From: a virus
Reading direction: 5' to 3' (one strand)
IMG/VR virus record: IMGVR_UViG_3300048930_000438
Coordinates: 1-41,501 of that record
Length of the DNA stretch: 41,501 nt
Under the pieces are notes generated by a model. The model did no database searches. It was given only the letters and a program-made list of their open reading frames with translations, and was not told the origin of the DNA. Shown here one piece after another: positions 37,123-41,501 of this stretch (position 1 is the first letter of the stretch; the number at the start of each line of letters is the position of its first letter). Made by a program: the position numbers and the translations under genes.

Positions 37123-38030
37123 GATTGGCCGTCCTGAGCCAGCTGCTCACGGATCCACTGGTGCCCCTCGGCGGGTTGCACACCCTGCAATTCGGCGACG
37201 GCCTCCTGGAGCTCGTGCACCTGGTCCTCGAGATCTCGCACCCGCTGCCGTTTCCGCCATTCCGGCTCGTCAGGTGGGATCCCCTCGGCCACCGCACACG
37301 CCGAGCAGAGGTCCGGTTCGATCCAGTAGCAGCCACCCTCGCAGGCAGCCTCATCGGTGCAGCCGCAGACGCGACAGAACGGGCCGTAGCACGCCGCCAT
37401 GGCCTCCAGCACCTCAGGCTCGGCTTGATCCCGGCCCATCTCAATCGCGGACACCTCAGAGGGGGAGAGGCCCAGCATGTCGCCGGCATCTCGCAGGCTG
37501 ATGCGCTGATTGCAGCGGGCCCGGCGAAGAACGTCCTGGGGTGGGAAGCGTGGTGTGTCCGGGTCGCACCTGGTGCAGTAGCTCTCCCAGATCCCGAACT
37601 CAACGCCGTGCTCGTCAATCCCATCGGCGAAGCGGCCGGCGTTCATCGGCTGGTTGCACGTCTGGCACCAGTGCAGCGGGATCGGGGCAGCCGCCATGGC
37701 CCGGAGTTCGTCGTCGGTGTTGTCGTTGAGCAGGCTCACCAGGACGTCACCGTGACACCAGAGATCAGCCGACCAGGGCACACCATCATGGCGACACCAG
37801 CAGGCAAGGGGCTTGTCTCGCAGGGCCGGGAGGTCCGCCAACAGGGGCCGCAGCGGGCCCTCGGTGATGTCGATCTCGTACATGTCGATCGCCAACTGGC
37901 GGTCACCCTTCACCTTGTGGGGATTGGCGAAGGGGCTGGCGGCGAGCTTCTTCCGGCCATTGGCCCTGCCGATGTAGACCGCGCCTTCGATGTGATCGTT
38001 GACGTGGCAAACGTTGGTGGTTGTGGTCAT
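37119..38030 (-). CDS. DUF4326 protein with HTH and zinc cluster
   Basis: 303 residues from ATG at 38030 (ATGA overlap). Residues 15-100: YIGRANGRKKLAASPFANPHKVKG and LACWCRHDG, the DUF4326 pattern. Residues about 180-215 look like an XRE-type helix-turn-helix (ISLRDAGDMLGLSPSEVSAIEMGRDQ). Residues about 220-260: FCRVCGCTDEAACEGGCYWIEPDLCSAC, a Cys-rich motif frequent in phage proteins. Coiled coil at the C-terminus. A fusion of three small modules. Role unknown, perhaps nucleotide or DNA related. Confidence 0.75.
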   Translation of the reverse strand: MTTTTNVCHVNDHIEGAVYIGRANGRKKLAASPFANPHKVKGDRQLAIDMYEIDITEGPLRPLLADLPALRDKPLACWCRHDGVPWSADLWCHGDVLVSLLNDNTDDELRAMAAAPIPLHWCQTCNQPMNAGRFADGIDEHGVEFGIWESYCTRCDPDTPRFPPQDVLRRARCNQRISLRDAGDMLGLSPSEVSAIEMGRDQAEPEVLEAMAACYGPFCRVCGCTDEAACEGGCYWIEPDLCSACAVAEGIPPDEPEWRKRQRVRDLEDQVHELQEAVAELQGVQPAEGHQWIREQLAQDGQS

Positions 38031-38365
38031 GGGGTTACTCCACTGGGTGGCCACCAAGCCAGCGCTCCCTTGAGTGAGTAGAGCGCTGCCTGGCGGATGG
38101 TGTGGTGATCAGGGGCTCCGTTCGCCGTGAGGGTGATGCCGACAACGTCGGACGTCCACACGATCGAGTAAGTGAGGACCCGTTCCGGCCCGCGGTAGTC
38201 CGCTGGATAGCCATCGAACCGGGCATGCGTGCGGATCTCAATACACCCCACCAACCGACTCAACTCGCCCAGGAGGGCTTCAGTGTCGAGGGATTCGTAG
38301 TCAGGGAACGCCGCCTCGATCTCGCCGATCCGCGCTTGGTACTCCTGGGCGGTGACTGTTTTCAC
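38027..38365 (-). CDS. Hypothetical early protein
   Basis: 112 residues from GTG at 38365, which has GGAGG six bases upstream. Helical N-terminus (TAQEYQARIGEIEAAFPDYESLDTEALLGELSRLVGCIEI) and beta-rich second half (VLTYSIVWTSDVVGITLTANGAP). No known family. Coupled to neighbours by GTGA and ATGA. Confidence 0.65.
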   Translation of the reverse strand: MKTVTAQEYQARIGEIEAAFPDYESLDTEALLGELSRLVGCIEIRTHARFDGYPADYRGPERVLTYSIVWTSDVVGITLTANGAPDHHTIRQAALYSLKGALAWWPPSGVTP

Positions 38366-38778
38366 GTGCAGCCTCCCACCGTCTCGATCAGGCCCAGAAC
38401 GAACTGCCGCTCAAGCTCGAGCAGCTCCGGCAGCCGCGCTTCCACTTCGGCGCGGGTCAGGTCGACGTGCAGGTACTTCCGCGCGTAATACCCCGCGACA
38501 TATGGGTGAAACCAGTCCGTGTGAGGAGTCATCACCCAGGGCCGATCCATGTTCACGCGGGCCTGGATGCTCAGGTGGCAGCGCTGGCAGAGGGGGACCA
38601 GGTTGAACCAGGCACAGTCGCTCTTGTCCAGGTTCAGGTGATGGACAGTCAGCATGTACCCGGCCGCGATGTCGTGCGGGTGCTTGCAGCGGACACAGCA
38701 CCAGCCAGCCTCCGCCTTGACCGCCGTGGCGATCGCCTGCCAGTCAGCGGGATATTCCCCGCGACTCGGCCGGCTCAC
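38362..38778 (-). CDS. HNH endonuclease
   Basis: 138 residues from GTG at 38778. Cys pair WCCVRC (residues 27-31), catalytic VHHLNLDKSDCAWFNLVPLC with HH at 46-47, and LCQRCH (64-68): a zinc-stabilised HNH fold. Small HNH proteins near replication or packaging genes can be free nucleases acting in DNA processing or homing. Here it lies inside a tightly coupled early operon, so a phage DNA-metabolism role is likelier than homing. Confidence 0.8.
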   Translation of the reverse strand: MSRPSRGEYPADWQAIATAVKAEAGWCCVRCKHPHDIAAGYMLTVHHLNLDKSDCAWFNLVPLCQRCHLSIQARVNMDRPWVMTPHTDWFHPYVAGYYARKYLHVDLTRAEVEARLPELLELERQFVLGLIETVGGCT

Positions 38779-39011
38779 AGCGCACCGCCGAACATGTCCT
38801 GCTGGCCCTGGGCGCGAAGCAGTCGATCAGGATGGTCAGCCCAGCCCTGCATCTCTTCCAGAAGCGCAGAGCAGGTGCGGACGTCCATAGCGGTCGGCTC
38901 GGAACCGTAGGTGGCAATGCAGTAACCGGCGAACCAGTCGGCCGAGAGGTGGAGGCGCAACGTCAGCGCCTCCACGTACTCGAGCTGGCGTTCCGTGGCG
39001 GGGTAGCTCAC
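38775..39011 (-). CDS. Small early protein
   Basis: 78 residues from GTG at 39011 (GTGA overlap with upstream stop). VSYPATERQLEYVEALTLRLHLSADWFAGYCIATYG then AMDVRTCSALLEEMQGW is the short helical pattern (RQLxYVxxLxxRL ... SxLIExL) often found at the C-terminus of phage recombination proteins, here as a free protein. No catalytic motif. Confidence 0.6.
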   Translation of the reverse strand: MSYPATERQLEYVEALTLRLHLSADWFAGYCIATYGSEPTAMDVRTCSALLEEMQGWADHPDRLLRAQGQQDMFGGAL

Positions 39012-39766
39012 GACCGCCTCCCGTTCACCCACGAGTTGCGCACATGGATCGCCTGCACCTGGGGCAAGCACTCGGCCAGCAGCTCGGCCATGGCCGGGTG
39101 GGGGAGGCGGCGGCGATGAACCGGCTCATCGAGCGGGAAGCCCATCGTGGCCCGGACCACCACCCCAAATCGCCGGCACACACCCTCAACCGGTCGCTTT
39201 GTCTCACCTCGCTCCCACTTCAGCAGGCTTCCGAAGCTGGTATCGGTCAGGCGCACGATCTCGGCCTTGGAGAGACCCCGCCGGCGGAGCAGCAGAATCG
39301 AGTCCTGGAGGAATTTGCGGCGCTCCGCAAACACCTTTCGCTGCTGCTTCTGTTTGCGCTTGAGGCGACGTTCCTGATCGGCGATAGCCCGCTCCAGAGT
39401 CGAGGTTCGCTTCGCATACCGGTCCCGGTCGATCTCCCGGGTGCAGGGCTTGCAGTAGGCCCAGAACGTATGTGGCCGATTCGGGTGGCGCTTGAAGTCC
39501 TCGGCCCCCCGATAGCTCTGGCAGCGGTTGCACCAGACGTCACCACGAGCGTTGTACCGAGGGTGTCGATCGCGACCGCCACGGGCTTTCCTGGTCCGGC
39601 GCTGAGCATCGGCGATGCACCGCTTGCAGGTCCGCCGGCGGCCGGCCGTGTGGTTGCCCGAGCGGTGAAAGAACTCGAGGTGCAGGGTGCGGTGGCAGAC
39701 CTCACAGACGCGCGTCTCCGGGCTCATACGAACCTCTGACTCGTGGAGGATCTCGATGGTCATCAT
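39008..39766 (-). CDS. Zinc-finger protein with XRE-like C-terminal region
   Basis: About 252 residues from ATG at 39766 (ATG 39763 also possible). Three Cys clusters in the first 110 residues (CEVCHRTLHLEFFHRSG; CKRCIADAQRR; CNRCQSYRGAEDF; CKPCTREIDRDRY), in the style of phage HNH-linked zinc fingers. Then a long basic coiled coil (QERRLKRKQKQQRKVFAERRKF). The C-terminus has LSKAEIVRLTDTSFGSLLKWERGETKRP, an XRE-like helix-turn-helix. Possible DNA-binding early regulator. Confidence 0.65.
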   Translation of the reverse strand: MMTIEILHESEVRMSPETRVCEVCHRTLHLEFFHRSGNHTAGRRRTCKRCIADAQRRTRKARGGRDRHPRYNARGDVWCNRCQSYRGAEDFKRHPNRPHTFWAYCKPCTREIDRDRYAKRTSTLERAIADQERRLKRKQKQQRKVFAERRKFLQDSILLLRRRGLSKAEIVRLTDTSFGSLLKWERGETKRPVEGVCRRFGVVVRATMGFPLDEPVHRRRLPHPAMAELLAECLPQVQAIHVRNSWVNGRRS

Positions 39767-40080
39767 CGCCGCACCCCCCGCTGCCGACGTCGATTGCCGG
39801 CACAACGCCGCATGACGTGAGCCACCTCGAGCAAGGTCCGACTGGTCGGATCCGGCGCAATCCGTGCTCGAGCTGCGAGGGCATCGTGGGTGTGGTTGGC
39901 GCCAGCCAGCTGGCGACGTCGCAAGGTCGCCAGCCCCTCGGGTGTGATATGGGTCTCCAAATCACCCGTGACGCGGGAGATGCGCCGGAAGACTCCCGGC
40001 GCGATCTCGATCGGTCCACTGGCCTGGATCCGGAATCGCTGAACATACGGAGCTTCGGGTGCCAGATGGGTCGCCATCAC
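39763..40080 (-). CDS. Hypothetical early protein
   Basis: 105 residues from GTG at 40080 or ATG at 40077, coupled to the upstream stop. N-terminal beta strands (YVQRFRIQASGPIEIAPGVFRRISRVTGDLETHITPEGLATLRRR) and a basic, Arg-rich C-terminus (MRRCAGNRRRQRGVRR) that could bind nucleic acid. No family recognised. Confidence 0.6.
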   Translation of the reverse strand: MMATHLAPEAPYVQRFRIQASGPIEIAPGVFRRISRVTGDLETHITPEGLATLRRRQLAGANHTHDALAARARIAPDPTSRTLLEVAHVMRRCAGNRRRQRGVRR

Positions 40081-40931
40081 ACAGCGCCCTTCACCGGATC
40101 AGTCACGGCCTCGAAAAGCCGCTGCTGACTGATCACCTGGCCGACTTCCGTCGCCCCGGTGTGCCACAGCCCGAACCGCTTGAGGTTGGCGGGGTGCACG
40201 GCGATCGGCCGTACCAGGCGCGGCCGGCGCTCCCCGTCCTTGGTGGTCCGGAACCCGACGTCACAGAGCCGGTGGTGCATCAGGGCCTTGTAAGTGTCGT
40301 CATCGAGGCCGGCGTCCTTGCAGTTGTCCGCGGCGAACCAGATCAGGATGTGCGCCTCGGAATCGTGTCGGCCGAGCCCGCCCAGGACCGTGGTCCCCGA
40401 CAGGACACCTTCACCAGCCTTCGTGCCACCCTTCTGGCGCCACATAATCCGGTACTTGAAACCCCGGATCTTTTCGAACTCCGCACACTCGGCGAGCAAC
40501 TGGTTGGCAAGCTCCGTCAGCTTCGGAGCCTCGGCGAACGGCGACTCGTCACCCGTCTTCAGCCGCTTCCAGGTGATCGGCTCATACAGCCCGCTGGTGG
40601 AATCGATGACCTTGTTGCGGTGGGTCTCACCGAACTTCGGCGGGCCCTCTGGCTCAGCCTCTTCGGCCTCGGCGTGGGCGCTCAGCTCTGCCTCGAGCTG
40701 CTCATCGTGCGCTTCGTCCTGATCGATCACCGCATCACGCACCGCGTCGAAGGTGACGTCGGCGGGATCCGGGGCCGTCTCTGGCCCGGGCTGGGCCGGC
40801 AGCGGCCCCTTGAAGTCAGCCGGCGGTCCGTCTGGAGCTGGTCCGTCCGGCGCCGGCGTGATCGGGTTGCGGAGCGATCGAGTACCAGTGCGCTTGCCGG
40901 GCTTGGGATCGTGGGGGAGGGTCGTGGCCAT
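40077..40931 (-). CDS. Phage metallopeptidase-like protein with degenerate active site
   Basis: 284 residues from ATG at 40931 with AAAGGA upstream. Residues 1-110 are Pro/Ala/Glu-rich and disordered. The C-terminal 150 residues follow the putative phage metallopeptidase family in order: KYRIMWRQKG, then EAHILIWFAADNC, then YKALMHHRLCDV (residues 214-225) and HPANLKRFGLW. Family members usually have HELxH where this protein has HHRLCD, so the zinc/catalytic Glu is missing. Probably a non-catalytic relative with a binding role. Confidence 0.65.
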   Translation of the reverse strand: MATTLPHDPKPGKRTGTRSLRNPITPAPDGPAPDGPPADFKGPLPAQPGPETAPDPADVTFDAVRDAVIDQDEAHDEQLEAELSAHAEAEEAEPEGPPKFGETHRNKVIDSTSGLYEPITWKRLKTGDESPFAEAPKLTELANQLLAECAEFEKIRGFKYRIMWRQKGGTKAGEGVLSGTTVLGGLGRHDSEAHILIWFAADNCKDAGLDDDTYKALMHHRLCDVGFRTTKDGERRPRLVRPIAVHPANLKRFGLWHTGATEVGQVISQQRLFEAVTDPVKGAV

Positions 40932-40951
40932 GATGGGAATCCTTTCGGGGG

Positions 40952-41501
40952 TCAACGGTTGTGCTGGTCCCAGTCCTTCTGGAGCTTCAGCCAGGCAGCG
41001 AACTCTTCGGCCGATACGGTGCCAACCGGGGGGACGATGGGGCGGTGGATCCGGTCGCGCAGCATGTCGCCACGATCACGGATCGGGTGCTTCCCAGCGA
41101 ACCAGACCTCAGGCGGCATCGGCGATGGCACGGCTAATCGCCGGCCTTCGCTGGGTTGTGCCTTGGGTGCAGACGTCGGGGGAGGGGTCGGCGGCCGCGA
41201 GCTCGATCGACGGGAGCGGGTACGGGGGATCTGGGCCCCACCACGTTGTTCGCGCCTCTTGGCCTCGTTGCGAATCCACACGCGCCAGGTCGCTTCCCAG
41301 TCCAGGTGGGTCTTCGAGCTCGATCGCCAGTAATCCACGAACTGCTCGAATTCGAACTCGATCTCGTCATCGGTGAAGTTGAGGGCCTCTCCCACCGCGG
41401 CCATGGCACTGGTGAGGCTGAAGTTGTCGGGGATCCGCGTGGGCTGGTTTTTCGGAGTCGCTTTTCTGCCCGATTTCGTCTCGGATTTGGTGGGGCGTTC
41501 A
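40952..41501 (-). CDS. Replication initiator, C-terminal part (runs off right end)
   Basis: Leftward frame open from the window end to TGA at 40952, 182 residues visible. It contains TRIPDNFSLTSAMAAVGEALNF, then EFEFEQFVDYWRSSSKTHLDWEATWRVWIRNEAKRREQ. This F-x-x-Y-W ... D-W-x-x-T-W-x-x-W-I-R-N pattern is the C-terminal domain of phage HTH replication proteins. The upstream residues (ERPTKSETKSGRKATPKNQ) are linker-like and fit the end of the left-hand part (EPSVNRQET). Joining the ends directly leaves the frame one base short. The downstream gene starts 20 bases later. Confidence 0.75.
   Translation of the reverse strand, partial: ERPTKSETKSGRKATPKNQPTRIPDNFSLTSAMAAVGEALNFTDDEIEFEFEQFVDYWRSSSKTHLDWEATWRVWIRNEAKRREQRGGAQIPRTRSRRSSSRPPTPPPTSAPKAQPSEGRRLAVPSPMPPEVWFAGKHPIRDRGDMLRDRIHRPIVPPVGTVSAEEFAAWLKLQKDWDQHNR

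Overview
The window reads as an essentially complete genome of a tailed phage of siphovirus type. The order of packaging, portal, head, tail and lysis genes is canonical, and a long tape measure protein with a G/GT frameshift pair points to a long non-contractile tail. GC content is high by eye. The host is probably a Chloroflexota bacterium, perhaps near Thermomicrobiales: the two predicted secreted proteins carry Thr-Pro rich linkers (ETPEPTA, PTPTPDP) typical of that group. This host guess is inference only. Nearly all genes lie on the minus strand; only the immunity segment 4670-7095 is on the plus strand. The two window ends carry the N-terminal half (1-487) and the C-terminal half (40952-41501) of one replication initiator type, both read leftwards and differing by one base in frame. 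The molecule is therefore most likely circular or circularly permuted and was cut inside this gene.

Region by region, in leftward transcription order. (1) Early operon: from a promoter/operator at about 4540-4580 it runs leftwards through a Cro-like regulator, a row of small SH3-like and zinc-ribbon proteins, a Rad52/ERF-like annealing protein and the initiator with iterons inside its gene. It continues across the ends into a degenerate metallopeptidase-like protein, HNH, DUF4326, VRR-NUC and J-domain proteins (36147). (2) A lower-GC accessory gene with a nucleoside-deoxyribosyltransferase/TIR-like domain (35156-36091). (3) Late genes: ParB-methyltransferase, small and large terminase, portal, MuF-type head protein with a JAB-like tail domain, a secreted protein, scaffold, capsid, connectors, tail tube, G/GT chaperones, tape measure, tail tip proteins, membrane proteins, endolysin and holin (34974 down to 9003). 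(4) A two-gene operon (8224-8753) behind a LexA-type SOS box. (5) A second RepO-like initiator (7226-7882) with its own in-gene repeats.

The rightward segment (4670-7095) encodes two XRE repressors without a self-cleavage domain, a zinc-ribbon membrane protein, an exported protein and an excisionase-type HTH/coiled-coil protein. It looks like a lysogeny-expressed block. No integrase is visible. A second initiator, a DNA-binding coiled-coil protein and the repressors together suggest a phage-plasmid lifestyle in which the prophage is a plasmid. Because the repressors lack a peptidase domain, the LexA-boxed operon is the natural candidate for linking DNA damage to induction. Phased GGGCCG/CGGCCC boxes recur upstream of several leftward transcription units and may be an undescribed control element.
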